Shown: positions 23,784 to 35,038 of the stretch, in pieces
How positions within the stretch are numbered: the stretch's first letter is position 1
Layout of the letters: the number at the start of each line of letters is the position of its first letter
Assembly (NCBI GenBank): GCA_041676005.1
Contig: JBAYST010000003.1
Coordinates: 1-35,038, forward strand
Direction of reading: 5' to 3'
DNA from: JBAYST01 sp041676005
GTDB taxonomy: Bacteria; Bacillota_I; Bacilli_A; RFN20; CAG-826
DNA length: 35,038 nucleotides
Notes under the pieces: generated by a model
The model's input: the letters and a program-made list of their open reading frames with translations, nothing else
The model's database searches: none
Told to the model about the DNA's origin: nothing
Translations under genes and position numbers: made by a program

Positions 23784-24539
23784 ATGAGAAAAAAATTATT
23801 AATTGGCAATTGGAAAATGAATAAAACTTGTGCAGAAGCTAAAGCTTTTGCACTTGCGTCTAGTCCGATTGCAAGTCTAGCTAAAACCCATCAAATCGAA
23901 ATCGGAGTCGCTCCGACTTTCCTCTCTTTAAGGACCGTAAAAGAAAACCTTCCTCTATCGATGATCGTCGCTAGTCAAAACGTTCATTTTGAAGATAAAG
24001 GAGCATTCACCGGTGAAATCTCGATCCCGATGTTAAAAGAAATCGGAATCACCTGGTCGATCATCGGTCATTCTGAGCGTCGGACTTACGACGATGAAAC
24101 AAATGAAAAATGCAATAAAAAAGTTTTGAAGTTACTCGAAAATGAGATGACTCCTCTATATTGCTGTGGTGAGAGTTTAGAGATTTTTGAAAAAGGTGAA
24201 ACCAAACGATTTGTGAGAACTCAAATCGAAGAAGGTTTAAAAAATATCCCTTTAGATAAAGTCGATCAACTCGTCGTCGCTTATGAACCGATTTGGTCGA
24301 TTGGAACGGGAAAAAATGCCTCAAAAGAAATCGCTGAAGACATGTGCGCCTTCATCCGCGCGGTTCTAAAGGAAATGTATGGTCTTAAATCCGAGCAAGT
24401 TCGAATCCTCTATGGTGGAAGTGTCAAACCCGAAAACATCAAAGAATATTTATCTTGTCCGAATGTCGATGGTGCTCTTGTCGGTGGAGCCTCGCTTAAA
24501 ATTGATTCTTTTGCTGAGTTAGTTCAAAATATTATTTAA
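23784..24539 (+). CDS. tpiA: Triosephosphate isomerase
   Basis: The protein has 251 residues, standard. It interconverts dihydroxyacetone phosphate and glyceraldehyde-3-phosphate. GNWKMNKT carries the active-site Asn and Lys, IIGHSERR the electrophilic His, and AYEPIWSIGTGK the catalytic Glu and mobile loop 6 (Ser in place of the common Ala). ILYGGSVKPEN and DGALVGGASL form the phosphate site. The start is 4 nt after the pgk stop with a weak AGGTAAG site inside it. In Bacillus pgm and eno follow tpiA; here a membrane protein gene does. Confidence 0.97.
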   Translation: MRKKLLIGNWKMNKTCAEAKAFALASSPIASLAKTHQIEIGVAPTFLSLRTVKENLPLSMIVASQNVHFEDKGAFTGEISIPMLKEIGITWSIIGHSERRTYDDETNEKCNKKVLKLLENEMTPLYCCGESLEIFEKGETKRFVRTQIEEGLKNIPLDKVDQLVVAYEPIWSIGTGKNASKEIAEDMCAFIRAVLKEMYGLKSEQVRILYGGSVKPENIKEYLSCPNVDGALVGGASLKIDSFAELVQNII

Positions 24540-24553
24540 GAAGGAGAAAACTC

Positions 24554-25309
24554 ATGTCGTTTTATAAACCTAGTCCATCACCCGATCAACCTCAACAAGA
24601 GACAATGGTCACAAATCAAAAAGCTTCGGTCATCGCTAATTTAGGAAAGATTTTTGGAGTGATGTTTTTAGGAATTTTATTGACGGCAATCGGAGCTGTC
24701 CTTTGGGGTCTTTTGCTCTCATATACTAATAGCCTTGGACTGATGATCGCCGGATTTGTCATCGGTCTCATCATCATGGTCGTTTCTTCGTCAGTCATCA
24801 ATTGGCGAGCCTTTAAAGAAGGGAAAAAGAAATTATCTTTAATCGCTCCTTATATCGTCTACGCTTTATCTTTGAGTTTTATCTTTGGAGCGATTGGTCT
24901 TATCGCCGGAGCCGAAATCATCGGAATCTCTTTTGGTGTGACGCTTTTAGTCTTTGGAATCCTCGCTTTATTTGGCATCATCTTTAAAAATGTCAATTTG
25001 AACCCGATTATCTATGTGATTGGAGCAGCCTCGATCGGAGTCATAGTTTTGATTTTGATCAATCTCTTTCTCCCTTCAAGTACTGAATTTGGTTCTTCGA
25101 TAATGTGGATTATCAGTTTTGTCATCTTTGGGATCATCATGCTGACGACGATTGTCGATATGTGGAGAATCAACAAAATCGCTTCGACAATGCCCCCTAA
25201 TCTCAATATGACGATGTATTTTGCGTTTCGACTCTATACCGATTTTGCAAATATTTTATTAAGAGTCATCTATTACATGATCATCATCGGGGCAAGAAGT
25301 AAAAGATAA
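24554..25309 (+). CDS. Bax-inhibitor-1 family membrane protein (YetJ/YccA-like)
   Basis: The protein has 251 residues with a soluble 30-residue N-terminus followed by seven closely packed hydrophobic segments. The C-terminal pattern is that of the BI-1/TMBIM family: D202 in 'TTIVDMWRINK' after the sixth segment, and D230 in 'AFRLYTDFANILLRVIYYMI', matching 'ALxLYLDFINLFLxLLR'. In the Bacillus relative YetJ two such aspartates form a pH-sensing pair in a calcium leak channel. It starts 14 nt after tpiA with an AAGGAG site and so belongs to the glycolytic operon. A link to acid stress from fermentation would make sense, but this is only context. Family assignment is by pattern and length; other small membrane proteins are possible. 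Confidence 0.75.
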   Translation: MSFYKPSPSPDQPQQETMVTNQKASVIANLGKIFGVMFLGILLTAIGAVLWGLLLSYTNSLGLMIAGFVIGLIIMVVSSSVINWRAFKEGKKKLSLIAPYIVYALSLSFIFGAIGLIAGAEIIGISFGVTLLVFGILALFGIIFKNVNLNPIIYVIGAASIGVIVLILINLFLPSSTEFGSSIMWIISFVIFGIIMLTTIVDMWRINKIASTMPPNLNMTMYFAFRLYTDFANILLRVIYYMIIIGARSKR

Positions 25310-25318
25310 ATAGATAAA

Positions 25319-25396
25319 ACCGAGATCGATTCGTTTTCTTTTAATCCTAAATCCACCTAGATAAAGAAAATAAGTGAAGATATTCTCGGTTTTTAT
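25319..25396 (+). terminator. Long-stem terminator of the glycolytic operon
   Basis: ACCGAGA (25319-25325) pairs with TCTCGGT (25384-25390), with an inner stem TTTTCTTT/AAAGAAAA in the loop, and is followed by TTTTATTTTG. The arms are far apart (58 nt) but the inner pairing closes the structure. Confidence 0.65.
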
Positions 25397-25465
25397 TTTG
25401 TTTTTGAAGTTTTATTTACAATAAAGGGATTTAAAAAAGATATTTGAAAAAAAGATGAAAACTTG

Positions 25466-25495
25466 TTGACATGATTTTTAATCAAGTGATATTAT
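25466..25495 (+). promoter_or_regulatory. Promoter of the rRNA operon
   Basis: TTGACA (25466-25471) and TATTAT (25490-25495) are 18 nt apart. A weaker pair, TTTACA (25415-25420) and GATATT (25439-25444), may be a second promoter upstream, as tandem rRNA promoters are common. Confidence 0.75.
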
Positions 25496-25501
25496 ATACA
25501 A

Positions 25502-25646
25502 GCATGCGGTCTAGAAGACCTTTAAATTACTAGCGTAATTCGTGCGAACTGATCTTTGAAAACTAAACAGATGTACAAACAACAAACGTCAATTTTTTAA
25601 CGTTTTAATTACAAAACCAGATAATAATAATGAGTAAGATACAAAC
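25502..25646 (+). other. rRNA leader with hairpins, boxA and 5' half of the 16S processing stalk
   Basis: The leader begins with two small hairpins, GGTCT-AGA-AGACC (25508-25520) and AATTAC-TAGC-GTAATT (25525-25540). Next comes CTGATCTTTGAAAACT (25549-25564), a boxA-like antitermination signal. Positions 25549-25572 can pair with 27257-27280 downstream of 16S over 24 nt with one mismatch and a few G-U pairs, forming the stalk cut by RNase III to release pre-16S rRNA. Confidence 0.7.
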
Positions 25647-27167
<1,521 letters not shown>

Positions 27168-27455
27168 ATGGAGAAAGTGCTAGATCACATTGCGTGTTTC
27201 TAGCGTATGTACAAAACCTATAACTGATTAATTATCAATTGACTGTTGGATGGACAATCTGTTTAGTTTTGAGAGATTAGAAACCTCTTAAAATTGTTCT
27301 TTGAAAACTGGATATTATATAACATGTTCTTTCTGTTATTGTCGCAATTTATTGATTTCATCAATACGTTGTAGAACAACAACAAAAACATAAAAAATAA
27401 GATTTTATTTAAAAAATAATTTGTTAAGCAAACAACTGAAAACCTAAATTTTACG
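27168..27455 (+). other. 16S-23S spacer, without tRNA genes
   Basis: The 288-nt spacer has no tRNA-Ile or tRNA-Ala. It holds the 3' half of the 16S stalk (27257-27280) and a second boxA-like sequence, TTGTTCTTTGAAAACT (27294-27309), within the 5' half of the 23S stalk: 27291-27319 pairs with 30420-30448, and 27325-27337 with 30401-30413. A small hairpin GTTGT-AGA-ACAAC lies near 27370. The rest is AT-rich. Confidence 0.75.
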
Positions 27456-30357
<2,902 letters not shown>

Positions 30358-30462
30358 TAAGATTTTTAATCGATAAAGTAAGATTTAAGTTCATTGATTT
30401 GACAGGAAGAACAACAGAGTATAATATCTAGTTTTGAGAGAACAATTTCTCTTGATGAAAAA
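30358..30462 (+). other. 23S-5S spacer with 3' half of the 23S processing stalk
   Basis: GACAGGAAGAACA (30401-30413) and 30420-30448 are complementary to 27325-27337 and 27291-27319 in the 16S-23S spacer. AGTTTTGAGAGA (30430-30441) repeats a sequence found after 16S (27265-27276). No tRNA is present. Confidence 0.7.
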
Positions 30463-30571
30463 GTCTGGTGGCGATGGCGCGGTGGACACACCTGTTCCCA
30501 TCTCGAACACAGAAGTTAAGCACCGTAGTGGCGAAGGTATCCGCAAGGGGAGAATAGCGAGCTGCCGGGCT
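30463..30571 (+). rRNA. rrf: 5S ribosomal RNA
   Basis: About 109 nt. It contains the conserved CCCATCTCGAACACAGAAGTTAAG core, and the ends GTCTGGTGGC and GCTGCCGGGC pair as helix I. Ends may shift by a base or two. Confidence 0.93.
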
Positions 30572-30580
30572 TTTTTATTT
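30561..30580 (+). terminator. rRNA operon terminator formed by 5S helix I plus T-run
   Basis: The 3' strand of 5S helix I (GCTGCCGGGC) runs straight into TTTTTT, and A-residues precede the 5' strand (AAAAAGTCTGG). No separate strong terminator hairpin follows before the next gene; a weak one (GGGCAAAAGAT / ATCTTGCCT) lies at about 30584-30610. Confidence 0.5.
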
Positions 30581-30615
30581 TAAGGGCAAAAGATTTATAT
30601 CATCTTGCCTAAAAG

Positions 30616-30630
30616 TTCAATATAATTGAA
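30616..30630 (+). promoter_or_regulatory. -10 region with small palindrome before the isomerase-like gene
   Basis: TATAAT (30621-30626) lies within TTCAAT-ATA-ATTGAA, a perfect 6-3-6 inverted repeat. No good -35 is seen. A GAGGTGG ribosome site follows. Confidence 0.45.
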
Positions 30631-30645
30631 AAAAAGAGGTGGATT

Positions 30646-31890
30646 ATGGATATCAATTTAGTGAGATTGCAAGCTTCGATGAATAACAACCGAGAAAAGG
30701 TCAAGCAAGAAGATGATTTTTTCTTAGAAAATATCAATCTTTTTTTAAGTGACAGCGATCATGTTTTAAAAGAAAACGTCAATGATTCTCCCTTCACTTT
30801 CATCTTGATCGAAACCGGAGGAACCGAAGAACTCTTTAAACGCGAAGTCTATAAAAAATATCCTGAACCTTATTATTTGATTTCAACCGGAAAAAACAAT
30901 TCCTTACCAGCGACTTTAGAAATTAAAACTTTTCTCGAACTCCAAAATTTAGATGTCCGCGTCATCACCGGTAACGAAGAGCAAATCGCTTATTTGATTT
31001 CTAAATTTTCTCACATTCAGTCTGTCTTTTTTGAGTTAAAAGAAAATAATCTCGGACTTGTTGGTGAGCCTTCAGATTGGTTGATCGCCTCTAAAGTTTC
31101 TATTCAAGACGTCTACGACAAATATCGATTTAATATCGTTAAAATTCCGATGGAAGAGTTTTTTAATGAGATTCAAAAACATCAAATCGAACCGACTTCA
31201 CGAAGAGAAGAATTAGAAAATAAATGGAAAGACAAAGCGGTCTTAAATGAAGCTTTGGAGATTTATGGAGCCTTAAAAAGGCTGGTTAAAAAATACCGTT
31301 TAAACGGTTTGAGTGTCCGCTGTTTTGACCTTGTTGAAAAATATAAAAACACATCTTGTCTTGCTTTAGCACTTTTAAATGATGAAGGAATCACCGCTGG
31401 ATGCGAAGGCGATATCCCTTCTTTGATGACGATGCACATCGTCTCTCATCTAGCTAATTTTCCGGTCTTTATGGCTAATCCTTCGACAATCGATTTCAGC
31501 GATCAATCCCTCATTTTATCGCACTGCACGATTCCGCTTAAAATGACGAATAGTTATGCTTTAGATACCCACTTTGAATCGGGTTTAGGACTTGCGATTA
31601 AAGGCGAAATGAGACCTGGAGAAGTGACGATTGCAAAGATTTCTCCTGATCTCAATTCTCTTTTTCTAGCTAAAGCAGAAATCAAAGAAAATCTCTCCCT
31701 TCCTCATTATTGTCGGACTCAAATCAAAGTCATCTTCGAAGAAGGACTAAAAGATTTCATGGAGATTTCTTTTGGCAATCATCTCATCATCTCCTATGGA
31801 GATTTAGAAATGGAATTTCTCTCTTTGATCAAACTCTTCTATGAAGCATATGGGAAAAAGAAAATCTCTAAAAAGAAAGTCTCATCTTAA
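30646..31890 (+). CDS. L-fucose/L-arabinose isomerase-like protein (COG2407)
   Basis: The protein has 414 residues and starts after a GAGGTGG site. The C-terminal half matches the fucose/arabinose isomerase C-terminal domain: 'YKNTSCLALALLNDEGITAGCEGDIPSLMTMHIVSHL', 'FPVFMANPSTI' and 'LSHCTIPLKM'. E254 and D256 in GCEGD and H293 in SHC are likely metal and substrate ligands, as in sugar isomerases. The N-terminal part is a Rossmann-like domain with 'FILIETGGTEELFKR' and is shorter than in full L-fucose isomerases (about 590 residues), as usual for COG2407 members. These proteins convert aldoses to ketoses or act on related sugars; some have no known substrate. No sugar kinase, aldolase or transporter genes are adjacent, so the substrate stays open. 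It is a single-gene unit after the rRNA operon. Confidence 0.8.
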   Translation: MDINLVRLQASMNNNREKVKQEDDFFLENINLFLSDSDHVLKENVNDSPFTFILIETGGTEELFKREVYKKYPEPYYLISTGKNNSLPATLEIKTFLELQNLDVRVITGNEEQIAYLISKFSHIQSVFFELKENNLGLVGEPSDWLIASKVSIQDVYDKYRFNIVKIPMEEFFNEIQKHQIEPTSRREELENKWKDKAVLNEALEIYGALKRLVKKYRLNGLSVRCFDLVEKYKNTSCLALALLNDEGITAGCEGDIPSLMTMHIVSHLANFPVFMANPSTIDFSDQSLILSHCTIPLKMTNSYALDTHFESGLGLAIKGEMRPGEVTIAKISPDLNSLFLAKAEIKENLSLPHYCRTQIKVIFEEGLKDFMEISFGNHLIISYGDLEMEFLSLIKLFYEAYGKKKISKKKVSS

Positions 31891-31927
31891 AAAACTCACA
31901 CTCACTATAGCCTTAGAGCATCACGAC

Positions 31928-31956
31928 TTGCATTTTTGATTTTTACAAAGTAAAAT
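31928..31956 (+). promoter_or_regulatory. Promoter of asp23-like gene and fakA
   Basis: TTGCAT (31928-31933) and TAAAAT (31951-31956) are 17 nt apart. The predicted start is near 31963, followed by a weak GGAAAG ribosome site. Confidence 0.7.
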
Positions 31957-31979
31957 AAAGCGGTCTTTATGGAAAGATT

Positions 31980-32342
31980 ATGGACAACGAAAAAATAAAA
32001 ATTACCCCTCGGGAAGAAAATAAAATAGAAAACAAACAAGTATTGCTCAAAGAACTAGTGCTCGCCATCAACCGGATCACTTTATCTTGTTATGGAGTCG
32101 CTAGATTACAAGCGAAATATTTTTTCGAGATCAACAAGAAGAATATTAAACTTTCAGATTCGATCGAAGTGACGATGCGTCCAAACAAAACTTATCACAT
32201 CAGAGTGTATGTCTCTTTGGTCTCACACACGAAGATTACTGAGGTTCTTTCCGAAATTCAAAAAAGAATTAAATATGAAATTGAAAAGGTATATCGGATC
32301 AAGGTTCGCAAAGTCGATATTTTTGCGCAATCGATCGAATAG
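31980..32342 (+). CDS. Asp23/Gls24 family protein (YloU-like)
   Basis: The protein has 120 residues. It resembles the short alkaline-shock Asp23 family: a hydrophobic 'VLLKELVLAINRITLSCYGVARLQ' helix, a central beta segment 'KTYHIRVYVSLVSHTKITEVLSEIQKRIKYEIEKVYRIKVRKVDIFAQSI' with the family's typical end '...VNVxVxxI'. Members act at the membrane in envelope homeostasis, without a known enzymatic activity. In Bacillus yloU lies directly before yloV (fakA), and the same order occurs here with 17 nt between them, which supports the assignment. The first 25 residues are charged and not part of the domain. Confidence 0.85.
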   Translation: MDNEKIKITPREENKIENKQVLLKELVLAINRITLSCYGVARLQAKYFFEINKKNIKLSDSIEVTMRPNKTYHIRVYVSLVSHTKITEVLSEIQKRIKYEIEKVYRIKVRKVDIFAQSIE

Positions 32343-32359
32343 AAAATAGGTTAACAATT

Positions 32360-34024
32360 ATGAAAACAATAGATGGCATTACTTTAAAACAACTCCTGAT
32401 ATCAGGGGCTAACAATCTCTACAACCATTATCCAGAAATCGACGCTTTAAACGTCTTTCCAGTTCCAGATGGAGATACGGGAATGAATATGAATCTCACT
32501 TTGACAAGTGGTTCAAAAGAAATTCAAAATCGAAGTGATAAAAGTATTTACGAAATCGCCCGGACTTTTTCAAAAGGACTTTTGATGGGAGCTAGGGGCA
32601 ATAGCGGTGTCATCACCTCTCAGATCTTTCGAGGTTTTTCTCAAGCCTTAGAAGGAAAAGAAGAAATCGATGCCTTAGGTTTAGCCGAGGCATGGAAAAA
32701 AGGAGTCGAAATATCTTATAAAGCGGTGATGAAGCCGGTTGAAGGGACAATTCTCACCGTCATCCGCGAATCAAGCGACGCCTTATCAAAACAAGTGACT
32801 GCTAGCACTTCAATCGAAAAAGCCTTTGACATCATGATCGGTGAGGCTAATCGTTCTTTAGAACGAACTCCTGAACTTCTTCCTATTTTAAAAGAAGTTG
32901 GAGTCGTCGATAGCGGAGGTTATGGCTTTACGATCATCTTAAAAGGGATGAAAAAAGCTCTGATCGGTGAATTGGTCGAACGCAATACCGCGACCGCTAC
33001 CGAGATCGGCGATCCAAAAATTATGGCCGGCACCCTTATGGAAAGTGAAGAATTCGGTTATTGTACTGAATTCATCATGGAATTAGGAAGTGAAGAGACT
33101 AATAAAAAACCTTTCAGTGAGAAGAAATTTACTTCTGTCTTACTCAATCGAGGAAATTCGCTCGTCGTCGTAAGAGACGAAAATATTGTCAAAGTTCATA
33201 TCCACACTTTAAATCCGGGTAATATTTTAAGTTATGCTCAACAATTCGGAGAATTCAAAACTTTAAAAATTGAAAATATGACCGAACAGCATCACGCCCT
33301 AGAAAGTGGGCAGGATTTAAAAGCTCATACCCATTTAGTCGATAAACCGCTTAAAAAAGATAAATACGCCTTGATTTCAGTTTCTACGGGAGACGGGGTT
33401 GATCAATTATTTAAAGAAGTCGGAGTAAAAGAAATCGTCAAAGGTGGACAGACGATGAATCCTTCAACAGAAGACTTCATCGCGGCGATTAAAAGATGCA
33501 ATGCTGAAAATGTCATCATTTTGCCGAATAATTCCAATATCGTCATGACCGCTTCTCAAGCGTGTGATGTCTTTGAAAATAGCGAGATGAACTGTGTGGT
33601 CGTTCCTTCTAAGACGATTCCCCAAGGATTCACCGCGGCGATCATGTTCAATCCAGACATCGATATTCAAGAAAACGCAAAAGAGATGAAGGCTGCTTTA
33701 AAAAACGTTAAATCGGGCAGTGTCACCTTCTCGATTCGCGATACCGAACTCGATGGTCTTAAATTCAAAAAAGGTGACTTTATTGGAATTTATGATAAAA
33801 ACATCGTTTCGGCTCATCGTGATAAAGTTAAATGCGGATTAGAATTAATTGAAAAAATGGTCGATGAAGACAGTGGAATCATCACGATCTTAGTCGGTGA
33901 AGATATCACTTCAAAAGAAAAGAAAGTCATCGAAGAAGCGCTTATGAAAAGTTTCCCCGAAATCGAAATCAACATTCGAGATGGCGGGCAACCGATTTAC
34001 TCTTTGTTAATCGCAATTGAATAA
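32360..34024 (+). CDS. fakA: Fatty acid kinase, ATP-binding subunit (DAK2 protein YloV)
   Basis: The protein has 554 residues, the usual length. FakA phosphorylates fatty acids bound to a FakB carrier, feeding acyl phosphate into phospholipid synthesis. The N-terminal DAK2 domain has DALNVFPVPDGDTGMNMNLT with D37 and D39 as likely Mg-ATP ligands, and GLLMGARGNSGVITSQIFRGF. The middle domain contains 'EFGYCTEFIMEL' and 'VVRDENIVKVHIHT', and the C-terminal DegV-like domain begins 'YALISVSTGDGVDQLF' and includes 'IILPNNSNIVMTA'. Ribosome site is weak (TAGGTT). FakB is not in the window. The gene is followed by a terminator and recG, as in several Firmicutes (yloV-...-recG). Confidence 0.93.
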   Translation: MKTIDGITLKQLLISGANNLYNHYPEIDALNVFPVPDGDTGMNMNLTLTSGSKEIQNRSDKSIYEIARTFSKGLLMGARGNSGVITSQIFRGFSQALEGKEEIDALGLAEAWKKGVEISYKAVMKPVEGTILTVIRESSDALSKQVTASTSIEKAFDIMIGEANRSLERTPELLPILKEVGVVDSGGYGFTIILKGMKKALIGELVERNTATATEIGDPKIMAGTLMESEEFGYCTEFIMELGSEETNKKPFSEKKFTSVLLNRGNSLVVVRDENIVKVHIHTLNPGNILSYAQQFGEFKTLKIENMTEQHHALESGQDLKAHTHLVDKPLKKDKYALISVSTGDGVDQLFKEVGVKEIVKGGQTMNPSTEDFIAAIKRCNAENVIILPNNSNIVMTASQACDVFENSEMNCVVVPSKTIPQGFTAAIMFNPDIDIQENAKEMKAALKNVKSGSVTFSIRDTELDGLKFKKGDFIGIYDKNIVSAHRDKVKCGLELIEKMVDEDSGIITILVGEDITSKEKKVIEEALMKSFPEIEINIRDGGQPIYSLLIAIE

Positions 34025-34031
34025 ATGAGAA

Positions 34032-34056
34032 AGTGGGACTGAAGTCCCATTTTTTG
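34032..34056 (+). terminator. Terminator after fakA
   Basis: TGGGAC (34034-34039) pairs with GTCCCA (34044-34049) across a TGAA loop, followed by TTTTTT. Confidence 0.85.
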
Positions 34057-34063
34057 TTATGAT
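34055..34063 (+). promoter_or_regulatory. Extended -10 promoter of recG
   Basis: TGTTATGAT fits TGnTATnAT and starts within the terminator T-run. It ends 9 nt before the recG ATG, and no ribosome site is seen, so the transcript would be leaderless or nearly so. Confidence 0.45.
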
Positions 34064-34072
34064 GATAAATAG

Positions 34073-35038
34073 ATGAAACTCACTAATTCACCACGTCTAA
34101 ATATTGCGTTATATGAAATGGGTATATTTTCTTATTTTGGAGTCTTGAATTACCTTCCGCGACGCTACGATGATTTTTCTTTGACCAAAGAAACATCTTT
34201 GAGCGATAAAGATCGCGTTGTGACCTATGGTAAAATCATTTCTTTACCTCTTAAAGGGGCTTATCGCAAACTTTCAATCATCACCTTTGATTTTATGAGT
34301 GACAGGGGCAATTACTTCAAGGTCGTCGCTTATAATCGTCCCTACCTTTTAAATAGTTTAAAAATCGGTGAATCATACACGCTCATCGGAATTTATGATT
34401 ATCCTAAAACCCGGCTCAATCTCGTCAATCTCACCAAAGGTGAAATCGTCAAAGAAGAGAGATTAAAACCGATCTATAGACTTCCGAGTGGTTATCAGAA
34501 TTATCAATTTCGAAATCTCGTCAAGAAGGCCTTTTTAAACGTCGAAGAAATCTACGGTGATGTTCCTTATACCCTTCAAAATAGATATCGTTTAGTCGAT
34601 AAGAAGACCGCTTTAAAAAATGTTCATTTTCCATCCTCACTTGAAGATGTTCGTCAAGGACAAAGATATTTGAAATATGAAGAAGCTTTGATTTTCTCTC
34701 TTAAAAATAAATTGATTAAAGAAGCGAATAAGTCACTAGCTAAAATAAAAAAAGAGCCAATCGATATCACCCTTGTTGAACCTCTGATTTCGACACTTCC
34801 ATATCGTCTTAGTGAAGATCAATTTCAGGCTGCAAGTGAAATCATCGATGATATGAACGGTTCATCCTTGATGTATCGTTTATTACAAGGTGATGTCGGA
34901 AGTGGGAAGACAATCGTTTCCCTTCTAGCTTTATATGCTAATCATCTCCGAGGTGATCAAGGAGCGCTGATGGCACCGACGGATGCTTTGGCTAGGCAAC
35001 ACTACGAAACGGCTAAAGAAATCTTTAAAACACAAAAA
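34073..35038 (+). CDS. recG: ATP-dependent DNA helicase RecG (3' end missing)
   Basis: The frame is open to the window edge, giving the first 322 of about 670 residues. RecG reverses stalled replication forks and processes Holliday junctions. The N-terminus has LNYLPRRYDD, the start of the wedge domain, followed by an OB-fold ('VVTYGKIISLPLKGAYRKLSIITFDF', 'YFKVVAYNRPYLLNSLKIGESYTLIGIY'). The helicase domain begins with YRLSEDQFQAASEI (Q-motif region) and Walker A GDVGSGKT (273-280), then 'GALMAPTDALARQHYE' (motif Ia; usually MAPTExLAxQH, so the common Glu is Asp). The ATG at 34073 lacks a ribosome site; no better start lies upstream because stops occur in frame. Confidence 0.93.
   Translation, partial: MKLTNSPRLNIALYEMGIFSYFGVLNYLPRRYDDFSLTKETSLSDKDRVVTYGKIISLPLKGAYRKLSIITFDFMSDRGNYFKVVAYNRPYLLNSLKIGESYTLIGIYDYPKTRLNLVNLTKGEIVKEERLKPIYRLPSGYQNYQFRNLVKKAFLNVEEIYGDVPYTLQNRYRLVDKKTALKNVHFPSSLEDVRQGQRYLKYEEALIFSLKNKLIKEANKSLAKIKKEPIDITLVEPLISTLPYRLSEDQFQAASEIIDDMNGSSLMYRLLQGDVGSGKTIVSLLALYANHLRGDQGALMAPTDALARQHYETAKEIFKTQK

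Noticed and set aside
30399..30425. TTGACA followed by TATAAT just before 5S, like an internal promoter
   Set aside because: The spacing is only 15 nt, and both hexamers are part of sequences complementary to the 16S-23S spacer (27311-27337), so the pre-23S processing stalk explains them better.

Overview
The window is a chromosomal segment of an AT-rich low-GC Gram-positive bacterium. The 16S rRNA keeps a canonical anti-Shine-Dalgarno end, many genes have GGAGG-type ribosome sites, and several genes end in TGA, so the code is standard and not the mycoplasma code. Gene content (PFOR, RapZ, WhiA, FakA/Asp23, a gap-pgk-tpi operon, many lipoproteins, a single Lgt) fits an anaerobic member of the Bacilli/Mollicutes side of the Firmicutes (Erysipelotrichales, RF39 or Acholeplasma-like). 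I cannot place it further without an rRNA search. I see no CRISPR array, insertion sequence, prophage or toxin-antitoxin module.

Region 1 (1-5405) encodes surface proteins: the end of an ABC-transporter solute-binding protein, a lipoprotein with a staphylococcal-nuclease-like domain, a lipoprotein with OB-fold-like segments and, from its own promoter, a lipoprotein with a ComEC-like metallo-beta-lactamase domain. Together they suggest capture and digestion of external nucleic acid. Region 2 (5426-12836) holds tRNA-Lys, a small protein resembling the Rex DNA-binding domain overlapping galU, the pyruvate:ferredoxin oxidoreductase gene, a small P-loop kinase and a convergent unknown lipoprotein.

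Region 3 (12911-21370) starts with tRNA-Pro and uvrA, diverging across a spacer rich in inverted repeats. The order uvrA-lgt-ppaX-trxB, then rapZ-whiA-xre, resembles the Bacillus uvrA/hprK-lgt-ppaX/trxB/rapZ-yvcK-whiA-crh neighbourhood, but hprK, yvcK and crh are absent here. Region 4 (21373-25309) is gap-pgk-tpi plus a Bax-inhibitor-1-type membrane protein. Inverted repeats lie at the gap promoter and an intrinsic terminator sits between gap and pgk.

Region 5 (25319-30580) is a complete 16S-23S-5S operon without spacer tRNAs. Leader and spacers can fold into long processing stalks that include boxA-like sequences. Region 6 (30646-35038) contains a fucose/arabinose-isomerase-like protein, the asp23-like/fakA pair and the 5' part of recG.

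The strongest leads are the surface nuclease cluster, the operator-like palindrome in the uvrA promoter, the XRE regulator beside palindromes at the gap promoter, an enlarged Lgt with a substitution in a conserved motif, and two genes whose promoters imply leaderless mRNAs. None of these is proven from sequence alone.
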